A stretch of DNA of 64,000 nt. It comes from Saccharopolyspora gregorii. GTDB lineage: Bacteria; Actinomycetota; Actinomycetes; Mycobacteriales; Pseudonocardiaceae. This document shows positions 57,928 through 64,000 of this stretch, one piece after another. Numbering within the stretch: the first letter of the stretch is position 1; each line of letters opens with the position of its first letter. Location of the stretch: positions 6,138,001 to 6,202,000 of the forward strand of contig NZ_CP059556.1 of the NCBI RefSeq assembly GCF_024734405.1, written 5' to 3'. The notes beneath the pieces are model-generated. The model saw only the letters and a program-made list of their open reading frames with translations, made no database searches and was not told the DNA's origin. Position numbers and translations under genes: made by a program.

Positions 57928-58260
57928 TCACATCGCCTGCAACGCGGCCGTCGATTCCACCAGCCCGTCGCGCCCCAACACGTGCCGGTCGTCCGGATCC
58001 GGCAGATCGAGCACGTCGATCAGCGGCTCGTAGCCTTTGACCAGGCAGTCCCGCACCGCCCTCAGCATCAGCTCGCGCGTGCGATCGAGGTTCCGCGGAT
58101 CGAGGTCCGGGCGGTTCCGCTGCGTGTTCCGGAACGTCTCGTCCAGGATCTGATCCGTCCACTTGGCCTGCACGAGCCCCGCCTGCGCGAGCCTGATCAG
58201 CAAGTCCCGCAGCGTGCTCGGGTACAGGACATCGGCGTCGTAGACGACGGTGAACGCCAC
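57928..58260 (-). pseudogene. PIN-domain toxin remnant, truncated at the C-terminus
   Basis: Starts like a VapC-type PIN RNase (FTVVYDADVLYPSTLRDLLI, catalytic Asp residues ~8-10; ILDETFRNTQRNRPDLDP). It reaches the DPDDRHVL motif near residue 93, then departs to GRDGLVESTAALQAM and stops at residue 110. Full PIN proteins of this group continue 60-80 residues with AAIRAGAQVIVTFNLKDFP-like sequence containing the last acidic residues. These are missing, and the terminator palindrome follows almost at once. GTG 58260 is 2 bp after the antitoxin stop. Probably inactive as a nuclease. Confidence 0.72.
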
Positions 58261-58262
58261 GG

Positions 58263-58721
58263 TCAGTCGAGTCCCATCTCCTGGGTGAGCCGGGTCAGCT
58301 CGTCGGCGGCCTCGCGGCGACGCTTGTCGTCCTCGCGCAAGTAGGCGAGGACCGACTCAGCCCGGACTCGGCGATGCGTGCCGACCTTCCGATGGTCGAT
58401 CTCCCCGGCTTCCAGCAGCCCGACCAGGAACGGACGCGACACGTTGAGCATCTCCGCCGCCTGCTGAGTGGTCAGCTCGGCATGGGACGGCACGACGGAC
58501 ACGCCGGTACCCGCTGCCATGTGGGCGAGCACGCGGGCCAGCAGTTCGACAGCGCCACGGGGGACGACCAACGTTTCGCACCCGTCGTCCTCCACGACGA
58601 GCGGAATGCGGCGCTGATCTTGATGCCTGCCGAGGTAGCCCTTGATCCGTTGCAGCGCTTCGTCAGCGACGGCCGCATCGGCCCCGTCAGGTTGGATCGG
58701 GTCGAGCGCGAGCGAGTTCAT
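58263..58721 (-). CDS. Excisionase/MerR-type HTH protein, likely antitoxin of the PIN remnant
   Basis: The 152-residue product (ATG 58721 after GAGGGA) has a helical N-terminus and an HTH_17-type DNA-binding domain at ~78-130 (ELTTQQAAEMLNVSRPFLVG, EAGEIDHRKVGTHRRVRAES). It sits directly before, and 2 bp from, the PIN gene, the usual antitoxin-toxin order. Base composition is slightly lower in GC than neighbours. Direct repeats ACAAACGAAACAAACG at ~58785-58800 upstream could be its operator. It may persist as an orphan repressor. Confidence 0.82.
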   Translation of the reverse strand: MNSLALDPIQPDGADAAVADEALQRIKGYLGRHQDQRRIPLVVEDDGCETLVVPRGAVELLARVLAHMAAGTGVSVVPSHAELTTQQAAEMLNVSRPFLVGLLEAGEIDHRKVGTHRRVRAESVLAYLREDDKRRREAADELTRLTQEMGLD

Positions 58722-58817
58722 GCCGAATCCCTCCTGTACGACGGCTGGAACCGAACCATCTCCAGACCACATGCAGTATCCGCAACAAACGAAACAAACG
58801 TAATACTCGCACCGAGA

Positions 58818-58852
58818 AGGAGGGGCAGGCCCGCGGTGGGCCTGCCCCTCCT
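58818..58852. terminator. Second copy of the etfD-type terminator hairpin
   Basis: AGGAGGGGCAGGCCC, a 5-nt loop and GGGCCTGCCCCTCCT closely match the palindrome at 57873-57906. The flanking bases (CGAGAAGG...CGTTC) also match it. It lies upstream of the antitoxin gene and downstream of the small secreted protein region. Confidence 0.72.
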
Positions 58853-58914
58853 CCGTTCGGTCCGACCCCGGTGAGGTGGCGGGGTTCGCGACCGGGTCGC
58901 GCGGTGCGCGTTCG

Positions 58915-59154
58915 TCAGCCGGCGATCTTCCCGGCGACGAAGTCGCTCACCGGCATGCCCTTGTGCCAACCGGCCTTGCTGTTGCCGTTGCCGACGCCGT
59001 TGCCGTTCACCCCGCTCTGGTGCACGCCCACGTTGGTGCCGTCCTGGTTGTTGGTGACGTACCCGTCGGCGAGCGCCGCGGGGGCGGCGAGGGCGCTCAG
59101 GCCGAGCATGATTCCGGCGGTGGCTGCGGTCTTCGCGAACTTCGAGAGCTGCAT
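58915..59154 (-). CDS. Small secreted Gly/Asn-rich protein
   Basis: The 79-residue precursor has a clear signal peptide (MQLSKFAKTAATAGIMLGLS, cleavage after ALAAPAALA, ~29). The ~50-residue mature part contains TNNQDGTNVGVHQSGVNGNG and ends KGMPVSDFVAGKIAG. Its size and Asn/Gly content recall surface-active or chaplin-like peptides, but the chaplin core and cysteines are absent, so no function is assigned. ATG 59154 follows GGAGAGG. Confidence 0.75.
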   Translation of the reverse strand: MQLSKFAKTAATAGIMLGLSALAAPAALADGYVTNNQDGTNVGVHQSGVNGNGVGNGNSKAGWHKGMPVSDFVAGKIAG

Positions 59155-59457
59155 GACTACCTCTCCGTCGTCCTGTGGGTGTGGCGCCGAGCTGTGTCGA
59201 TCGCCGAATCCAGTCCTACGGGGTGAAGGTCGACTCAGCGCGCTCCACGTCGATCTGCCACCCGTCCCGGTGGTCCTAATCGCGAGAACGGGGGGACTTC
59301 GACACCACTGGCCACGAGCGGTGATCAGCCCCCGGGCCGGGTGGCCGCGACCGCGATCGACCTGAGCGCACCGCGGCGCGGAGCGGCGGACACCGCACGC
59401 GCGAAGGCGCCCCGGGGGGTGCCCGGGGCGCCTTCGAGACGGGTGGAGGGGGAGCGG
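59155..59457. other. 303-bp gap with a strong terminator
   Basis: Apart from the hairpin at 59402-59436, no gene or other element was recognised. Confidence 0.5.
59402..59436 (-). terminator. 15-bp-stem hairpin after the sugar porter gene
   Basis: Arms CGAAGGCGCCCCGGG (59402-59416) and CCCGGGGCGCCTTCG (59422-59436) pair perfectly with a 5-nt loop, 22 nt past the stop. Confidence 0.8.
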
Positions 59458-60864
59458 TCAGCTGCCCATCTCCTCCAGGGAACGGCCGTTGGTCTCCTTG
59501 AGGTAGCGGAGCACGAACACCAGCGAGATCAGCGCGAACGCCGCGTACATGAAGTACGTCGCGGGCAGGTTCCAGTCCCGCAGGCTCGGGAAGCTGACCG
59601 TGACCAGCCAGTTCGCCACCCAGTTCGTCATGGTGCCGACGGCCAGCGCCGCGGCGCGGATGCGCGGCGGGAACATCTCGCCGAGCAGCACCCACAGCAC
59701 CACGCCCCACGAGGCGGCGAAGAACAGCACGAACGCGCTCGCCGAGATCAGCGCGACCACGCCCCAGTTCGGTGGCAGCACCGCGTCCTCGCCGACGACC
59801 TCCGCGAAGCTGAACGCCCAACCGGTGACCGCCAGCGAGACGGCCATGCCGATCGAACCGATCACCAGCAGCGGCTTCCGCCCGATCTTGTCGACCAGCG
59901 CGATCGCGATAAACGTGCCGACGATGTTCACGATCGAGGTGAACAGGCTCAGCAGCAGCGAGCTGCTCTCCTCGATGCCGACGGACTGCCACAGCGAGGA
60001 CGAGTAGTAGAAGATCACGTTGATGCCGACGAACTGCTGCAGCGCGGCGATGGCCATGCCGACCCAGACGATCGGCAGCACGCCGAACCCGCCGCGCAGG
60101 TCCGAGAACCGCGGCTTGCGCTCGCCGAGCACCCGCCGGATCTCGGCGATCTTGCCGTCCACGTCGCCCGGCTCGATCCCGCTGAGGACCTCGCGGGCCT
60201 TGTCGTCCCGGCCGGCGGCCACCAGGTAGCGCGGCGACTCCGGGATCATCGAGGCCAGCACCAGGTACACCAGCGCGGGCACCGCCGCGACGCCGAGCAT
60301 CCACTGCCAGGCCTGCAGCGGCCCCAGCTCGTTGGAGGCGCTGCCGCCCGCGGCCTCGGCCAGCCCGTAGTTGACCAGCTGGGACAGCGCGATGCCGAGC
60401 ACGATCGCCAGCTGCTGCAACGAGGTCAACCGGCCGCGGTACGCGGCGGGCGCGACCTCCGCGATGTAGGCGGGCGCGATCACCGACGCGATGCCGATGG
60501 CGATGCCGCCGACGATGCGCCAGATCGCCAGGTCCCAGATGGCGAACGGGACGGCGGAGGCGATCGCGCTGATCACGAACAGCACCGCGGCGATCTGCAT
60601 GACCCGGATCCGGCCGATCCGGTCGGCCAGTCCACCGGCGATGCCGGCACCGACCGCCGACCCCAGCAGCGCCGAGGAGACGACCAGCCCCGTCATCGCG
60701 GAACCGACCTGGAAGTAGCTCTGGATGGCGTCGACCCCACCGTTGATCACCGAGGTGTCGTAGCCGAAGAGGAAACCGCCGAGCGCCGCCGCGCTCGCGA
60801 TCATCACGACGTGCCCCAGGTGCCCGGTCGAGGCACCGGGGTCGCGCGACTGCGTAACCGACAT
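59458..60864 (-). CDS. Sugar porter family MFS transporter
   Basis: The 468-residue protein has 12 TM helices and sugar-porter motifs: GGFLFGYDTSVINGGVDAIQ (TM1), GGLADRIGRIRVMQIAAVLF (loop 2-3), IAPAYIAEVAPAAYRGRLTS, LQQLAIVLGIALSQLVNYGL, PESPRYLVAAGRDDKA (~222), AALQQFVGINVIFYYSSSLW (~280) and the terminal KETNGRSLEEM. It probably carries glucose or another hexose with protons. ATG 60864 was chosen. No sugar kinase or regulator lies beside it. The 270 bp upstream are shared with the dcd terminator. Confidence 0.9.
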   Translation of the reverse strand: MSVTQSRDPGASTGHLGHVVMIASAAALGGFLFGYDTSVINGGVDAIQSYFQVGSAMTGLVVSSALLGSAVGAGIAGGLADRIGRIRVMQIAAVLFVISAIASAVPFAIWDLAIWRIVGGIAIGIASVIAPAYIAEVAPAAYRGRLTSLQQLAIVLGIALSQLVNYGLAEAAGGSASNELGPLQAWQWMLGVAAVPALVYLVLASMIPESPRYLVAAGRDDKAREVLSGIEPGDVDGKIAEIRRVLGERKPRFSDLRGGFGVLPIVWVGMAIAALQQFVGINVIFYYSSSLWQSVGIEESSSLLLSLFTSIVNIVGTFIAIALVDKIGRKPLLVIGSIGMAVSLAVTGWAFSFAEVVGEDAVLPPNWGVVALISASAFVLFFAASWGVVLWVLLGEMFPPRIRAAALAVGTMTNWVANWLVTVSFPSLRDWNLPATYFMYAAFALISLVFVLRYLKETNGRSLEEMGS

Positions 60865-61075
60865 CGAGTTCTCCTGTGCCCGCTCGCCGGTCTGCCTCGC
60901 TGCACACCTGGGGAGAGCGCCGGGCTCTGGGGACTTTAGGGTCTGAACCACCTCTTTTCTTCCTCGATTCAGGGTGAGGATGCTCACCGTGGCGACTGAA
61001 TCGGTCACGTGGTAGTCGCGTGCGCACGCAACGTTGCCGCACGAGCCCTCCTGCCTGCGAGAACAGGACATTCCA

Positions 61076-61116
61076 CGCCGAGGGCGGGCCGTTCGGCGAA
61101 CGGCCCGCCCTCGGCG
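61076..61116 (-). terminator. 19-bp-stem hairpin after dcd
   Basis: Perfect arms 61076-61094 (CGCCGAGGGCGGGCCGTTC) and 61098-61116 with a GGC loop, 19 nt past the dcd stop. Confidence 0.85.
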
Positions 61117-61134
61117 GCACGGCGTGCGGAGGCG

Positions 61135-61719
61135 TCAGTCGCGGCGGGTGTCGACCCGCTGGAAGTTCAGGTGCGCGCGCGACGGCGTGGGCCCGCGCTG
61201 GCCCTGGTACCGGGAACCCGCGCGGGTAGTGCCGTACGGGTGCTCCGCGGGGCTGGAGAGCCGGAACAGGCACAGCTGCCCGATCTTCATGCCCGGCCAC
61301 AGCGTGATCGGCAGGTTCGCCACGTTCGACAGTTCGAGGGTGATGTGCCCGGTGAACCCGGGGTCGATGAACCCGGCGGTGGAGTGCGTGAGCAACCCGA
61401 GCCGGCCCAGCGAGGACTTGCCCTCCAGCCGCCCGGCCAGGTCGTCCGGCAGCCGCACCGCTTCGAAGGTGGAGCCGAGCACGAACTCGCCGGGGTGCAG
61501 CACGAACGGATCTTCGCCGGTGACCTCCACGGGCGAGGTCAGCTCGTCCTGCTGCTGCGAAGGATCGATGTGGGTGTACTTCGAGTTGTCGAAGACCCGG
61601 AAGAAGCGGTCCAACCGGACGTCGATGCTGGACGGCTGGATCATGGCGACGTCGAACGGTTCGAGTTCGAGTCGTCCTTGGTCCAGCTCTGCACGCAGGT
61701 CCCGGTCGCTCAGCAGCAC
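61135..61719 (-). CDS. dcd: dCTP deaminase
   Basis: Converts dCTP to dUTP, feeding thymidylate synthesis; actinobacterial enzymes can also release dUMP. The 194-residue product has [20 protein letters not shown] at the start, [19 protein letters not shown] (~27), [20 protein letters not shown] (~75), [20 protein letters not shown] (catalytic region with Glu, ~96-120) and [18 protein letters not shown] 61719. Single-gene unit ending in a strong hairpin, divergent from the tRNA gene 81 bp away. Confidence 0.95.
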   Translation of the reverse strand: MLLSDRDLRAELDQGRLELEPFDVAMIQPSSIDVRLDRFFRVFDNSKYTHIDPSQQQDELTSPVEVTGEDPFVLHPGEFVLGSTFEAVRLPDDLAGRLEGKSSLGRLGLLTHSTAGFIDPGFTGHITLELSNVANLPITLWPGMKIGQLCLFRLSSPAEHPYGTTRAGSRYQGQRGPTPSRAHLNFQRVDTRRD

Positions 61720-61800
61720 GTGGGCAAGCGTATCCGGAGGCCCCCTGGCGATCTTCGGCCGCCTGCCGTGCTAGAGTTGGCCGCGCCGGGAACGGCGAGT

Positions 61801-61871
61801 GCGGATGTAGTTCAATGGTAGAACATCAGCTTCCCAAGCTGAATACGCGGGTTCGATTCCCGTCATCCGCT
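61801..61871 (+). tRNA. tRNA-Gly (anticodon CCC)
   Basis: A 71-nt cloverleaf: acceptor arms GCGGATG and CATCCGC, D-arm TAGTTCAATGGTA, anticodon stem/loop TCAGC-TTCCCAA-GCTGA with anticodon CCC, T-loop GTTCGATTC, discriminator T. CCA is not encoded. Its 3' 18 bases recur at 63106. Confidence 0.95.
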
Positions 61872-61872
61872 C
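61855..61872 (+). repeat. tRNA 3'-end direct repeat, left copy (att-like)
   Basis: GATTCCCGTCATCCGCTC at the end of tRNA-Gly is identical to 63106-63123. The upstream ACGCGG is also shared. Confidence 0.7.
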
Positions 61873-61877
61873 AGAAC

Positions 61878-61928
61878 ACGAAGGCCCAGGTCATCGGCAG
61901 GATTTCCCCGCCGAGCCTGGGCCTTCGT
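61878..61928. terminator. Terminator after tRNA-Gly
   Basis: Arms ACGAAGGCCCAGG (61878-61890) and CCTGGGCCTTCGT (61916-61928), loop 25 nt. A variant of the same hairpin follows the right-hand repeat at 63132-63176. Confidence 0.75.
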
Positions 61929-61948
61929 CGTTTCCCGGAGACGGGACC

Positions 61949-62236
61949 TCAGCGCCCCTCCTGATCCGCGCGGCCGGCGGGTTCCGGGGCGAGGACCTGG
62001 CGCCAGTACCCGGTGACGCTGCGGCGCACCTGATCGACGTCGACGCCACCCGGGTCCAGCAGCAGTTGCAGGGCGATCCCGCGCAGCTGTCCGACGATGG
62101 CGACCGCGACATCGTCGGGATCGAGGCCGGGATCGACGACACCGCCCGCGATGCCGGCCTCGACGTCGGCGCGCAGGTCGGCGCGGAAGGCGGCGTCGCG
62201 CTCGCGGAAGATCGGGGCCAAGTCGGGTTGAGAGGT
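61949..62236 (-). pseudogene. C-terminal fragment of a TetR regulator
   Basis: About 95 residues (PDLAPIFRERDAAFRADLRA, VVDPGLDPDDVAVAIVGQLR, GIALQLLLDPGGVDVDQVRR) read as the ligand domain of a TetR protein. The frame continues upstream but runs antisense to the hydrolase gene, and no HTH is found. The DNA-binding half has therefore been lost and the fragment abuts the hydrolase start at 62243. Confidence 0.6.
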
Positions 62237-62242
62237 GGCTTC

Positions 62243-63019
62243 GTGCCGCGCACTCCGCTCGTCCTCGTCCACGGCAACCCCGAGACGGCGACCATCTGGG
62301 GACCGCTCATCGGGGAACTCGATCGGACCGACGCGGTGGTCCTGTCCCCGCCCGGGTTCGGCGTCCCCGCGCCCCGCAGCTTCGACTCGTCGATGACGGC
62401 CTATCGAGGCTGGCTGGCGTCCCAGCTGGAGCTGTTCCGCGCCCCGGTGGACCTGGTGGGTCACGACTGGGGCGGAATCCACGTCGCGGCCCTGGCGATG
62501 AGCCGTCCGGACTTGATCCGCAGCTGGGCCTCCGATGCGCTCGGCGTGTTCGCGCCCGACTACGAATGGCATCCGCGGGCGCAGGTGTGGCAGCAGGAGG
62601 GGCCGGGGGAAGCCTCGGTGCGGGAGTTGTGGGGCGGCGATCTGGAGCAGCGCCTCGCGGTCGCGTCGGCCCTCGGCATGACCGGCCGCATGGCGGAGCG
62701 GGTCGCGGCGGGCATGGATCCCGAGATGGGTCGCGCCGCCCTCAAGCTGTTGCGGTCGGCACGACAGCCCGCGATGTCCGAAGCAGGGCGGCTGCTGCCG
62801 AGCGCCGCGGAACGTCCGGGGCTCGCCCTCATCGCCGTCGACGACTTCGAGCGAGCCAGCGGGACGCTGGTGCAGCACGAGTGGGCGGCGCGGCGAGCAG
62901 GCGCGCGAACAGCGCATCTCGAAGGCGTGGGCCACTGGTGGCCCGAGGAGACGCCGGCGCCGGTCGCCGAGGCCCTGACGAACTTCTGGGCAGAGCTGCC
63001 GGACCCCGAACAGATCTAG
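62243..63019 (+). CDS. Alpha/beta hydrolase of the epoxide hydrolase/haloalkane dehalogenase type
   Basis: The 258-residue product from GTG 62243 (GAGAGGTGG upstream) opens TPLVLVHGNPETATIWGPLI (oxyanion HGNP). The nucleophile elbow is VGHDWGGIHV (~74, Asp nucleophile) and the catalytic His is in GVGHWWPEE (~240). An Asp nucleophile points to dehalogenase/epoxide-hydrolase chemistry rather than esterase. The cap domain is typical. Its start abuts the truncated TetR fragment on the other strand. Both lie between the two tRNA-end repeats. Confidence 0.85.
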   Translation: MPRTPLVLVHGNPETATIWGPLIGELDRTDAVVLSPPGFGVPAPRSFDSSMTAYRGWLASQLELFRAPVDLVGHDWGGIHVAALAMSRPDLIRSWASDALGVFAPDYEWHPRAQVWQQEGPGEASVRELWGGDLEQRLAVASALGMTGRMAERVAAGMDPEMGRAALKLLRSARQPAMSEAGRLLPSAAERPGLALIAVDDFERASGTLVQHEWAARRAGARTAHLEGVGHWWPEETPAPVAEALTNFWAELPDPEQI

Positions 63020-63105
63020 TTCGACAGCGCCCCGGGCCGGACGCGACGAACGGCGACGCCGCGCGCCGCGCCCGGATCCTCCGCTCAGCACCCGGAACGC
63101 GGACT

Positions 63106-63123
63106 GATTCCCGTCATCCGCTC
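63106..63123 (+). repeat. tRNA 3'-end direct repeat, right copy (att-like)
   Basis: 18 bp identical to the end of tRNA-Gly, preceded by ACGCGG at nearly the same distance, but without the rest of a tRNA. Confidence 0.7.
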
Positions 63124-63131
63124 CCACGATG

Positions 63132-63176
63132 CGAAGGCCCAGCTCGCACGATGTCCACATCGGAGCTGGGCCTTCG
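63132..63176. terminator. Hairpin after the right-hand repeat
   Basis: Arms CGAAGGCCCAGCTC (63132-63145) and GAGCTGGGCCTTCG (63163-63176), with an inner CGATGT/ACATCG stem. It serves the convergent hydrolase and flavoprotein genes. Confidence 0.8.
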
Positions 63177-63198
63177 TCGTACCTGCGGTCGTCCCGGT

Positions 63199-63762
63199 TC
63201 AGCGGGGCGGCACGAGGCGGTCGAGCTCGTCGAGGACGCGGCGCCACGGGATCTGCTGGCCGAGCCCGCTGCGCGGTTCGTGCGCGGCCCACCACCGCTC
63301 GCCGGTCAGCAGGTGCACGCCCGCGTCCTGCAGCGCCGAGGTGTGCCACTTCCACGCCGGGTGGCGGTGGTGCGCGGCGTTGACCGTGGGGAACACGACC
63401 ACCGGCGCCGTGCCCGCGCCGACCGCTTCGACCGCGGTGGTCAGCGCTTGGCTGTCGCCGAGGCCGAGCGCGAGCTTGCTGACCGTGTTCGCCGTCGCCG
63501 GGCACACCAGGTAGCAGTCGATCGGCGGGTGCGGGCTGGGTTCGGACGGCATCCGCGACGCCACCCGGCACGGCAGGCCGGTGAGCTCCGCGATCCGGTC
63601 GAGTTCCCCGGAAGCCGCGAGCCACGCGCCCGCGGTCGGGGTGAGCGTCACCGCGACCCGCCAGCCGCGGGACAGCGCGGGTTCGACCAGCTCGGCGCGG
63701 ATGTGCTCCACCCCGCCCGCGGCCGAGCCGATCAGGGCCAAGGTGCGCGTCGTGTCGATCAT
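63199..63762 (-). CDS. Flavoprotein (HFCD/PPC-decarboxylase-like)
   Basis: The 187-residue product has the flavoprotein fold: TRTLALIGSAAGGVEHIRAE at the N-terminus and RVAVTLTPTAGAWLAASGEL. The conserved FMN region is CYLVCPATANTVSKLALGLG (~82-101), followed by APVVVFPTVNAAHHRHPAWK (~120). This is the pattern of HFCD proteins (CoaC, EpiD, UbiX group), which decarboxylate cysteine-containing or aromatic substrates. Specific substrate unknown. ATG 63762. It is 42 bp downstream of the DJ-1-like gene on the same strand. Confidence 0.8.
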   Translation of the reverse strand: MIDTTRTLALIGSAAGGVEHIRAELVEPALSRGWRVAVTLTPTAGAWLAASGELDRIAELTGLPCRVASRMPSEPSPHPPIDCYLVCPATANTVSKLALGLGDSQALTTAVEAVGAGTAPVVVFPTVNAAHHRHPAWKWHTSALQDAGVHLLTGERWWAAHEPRSGLGQQIPWRRVLDELDRLVPPR

Positions 63763-63804
63763 GCCGCCATCATCGCCGACGCCGCCGCCCCGCGCGCCGG
63801 TCCG

Positions 63805-64000
63805 ATCAGATCGGCGGCCGCGGGTCGTACTGGATGCCGCGGCGCACCTCGCGGGCCCGCTCCACCCCGGCGAGCCGGGACACCAGGTGCAGCGCCAGGT
63901 CGATGCCCGCCGAGATCCCCGCCGCGGTGACCAGGTCGCCGTCGTCGACGAAGCGGTCGTCCGGGCGCACCCGCGCGGTCGGCTCCAGTTCCGCCAGCAG
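63805..64000 (-). CDS. DJ-1/PfpI family protein, C-terminal part
   Basis: Only the last ~65 residues are in the window: RFVDDGDLVTAAGISAGIDL, ALHLVSRLAGVERAREV, and RRGIQYDPRPPI before the stop. The V-T-A-A-G-I-S-A-G-I-D motif is the conserved turn of the DJ-1/PfpI/ThiJ superfamily (isonitrile-hydratase or GlxA-like subgroup). The nucleophilic Cys region lies outside the window. The gene continues past the right edge. Confidence 0.8.

Noticed and set aside
58915-59154. Chaplin gene
   Set aside because: Signal peptide and size fit, but the conserved chaplin core and cysteine pair are absent.
63106-63123. A second tRNA-Gly gene
   Set aside because: Only the 3' 18 bases and a short upstream match exist; acceptor, D and anticodon arms are missing.

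Overview
This window is chromosomal DNA of a very high-GC actinomycete, most likely a Pseudonocardiaceae member close to Saccharopolyspora (an inference from gene content and style, not a database match). The evidence is uniform GC-rich codon use, frequent GTG starts, an HspR-controlled dnaK-grpE-dnaJ-hspR operon with HAIR operators, a DasR-type operator at nagA, an EtfD-type membrane Fe-S oxidoreductase, a DUF3151 gene beside a class II aldolase gene, WXG100/EspC-like proteins and SigE-type small sigma factors. Almost all genes are ordinary chromosomal housekeeping or accessory genes. No phage, plasmid, CRISPR array, rRNA or complete insertion sequence was seen.

Layout. 1-3.0 kb: partial DUF2334 protein, purC and purB. 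3.0-5.2 kb: guanidinium-type SMR exporter with its TetR, then a sigma factor/anti-sigma-like pair. 5.4-11.7 kb: low-specificity threonine aldolase, then a quinate/shikimate catabolic cluster (aroE-quiC, divergent TetR, MFS importer). 11.7-16.4 kb: small membrane protein, aminotransferase, lytic transglycosylase with a WXG100-like N-terminus plus an EspC-like partner, purD. 16.6-20.4 kb: secreted glycerophosphodiesterase, ssuD, a frameshifted ssuA and a short putative leader peptide. 20.4-26.3 kb: secreted HNH nuclease, purA, FUSC protein, DUF3151, fba. 26.4-36.0 kb: YciI protein, sigma factor, nagA, DedA, TrmH methyltransferase, pyrE, SDR, TetR and MFS exporter. 36.2-40.7 kb: clpB and a sodium:amino-acid symporter. 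40.8-44.9 kb: one operon of a MarR regulator, a 14-TM MFS exporter fused to three carboxypeptidase-regulatory-like domains, and a YceI protein carrying a fourth such domain. 45.2-48.0 kb: second MarR, FMN-binding PNPOx-like protein and divergent flavohemoglobin. 48.0-52.6 kb: heat-shock operon. 52.7-57.9 kb: DUF4097 lipoprotein, SMR/TetR pair, DUF1707 protein, etfD. 57.9-58.8 kb: remnant PIN toxin with HTH antitoxin between two near-identical terminators. 58.9-64 kb: small secreted protein, sugar porter, dcd, tRNA-Gly(CCC), a 1.25-kb segment bounded by copies of the tRNA 3' end, a flavoprotein and a partial DJ-1/PfpI gene.

Links between genes. Four purine genes (purC, purB, purD, purA) lie in separate transcription units. 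HspR, encoded last in the dnaK operon, has candidate operators before both dnaK and clpB. The TetR at 9.5 kb has matching candidate operators before aroE-quiC and before the MFS importer. Sulfonate utilisation (ssuA-ssuD) lies behind a 26-residue leader ORF of the actinobacterial sulfur-gene type.

Most unusual features: (1) three dispersed copies of a ~150-185-bp element whose 17-bp hairpin arms differ in sequence between copies but stay paired; (2) four consensus or near-consensus DnaA boxes, all in one orientation, inside the coding sequence of the MFS fusion gene; (3) the MFS/regulatory-like-domain fusion coupled to YceI; (4) the tRNA-Gly 3'-end duplication around a truncated TetR and a hydrolase; (5) the PIN toxin remnant between twin terminators. 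All positions and readings were made by eye; no similarity search was run.
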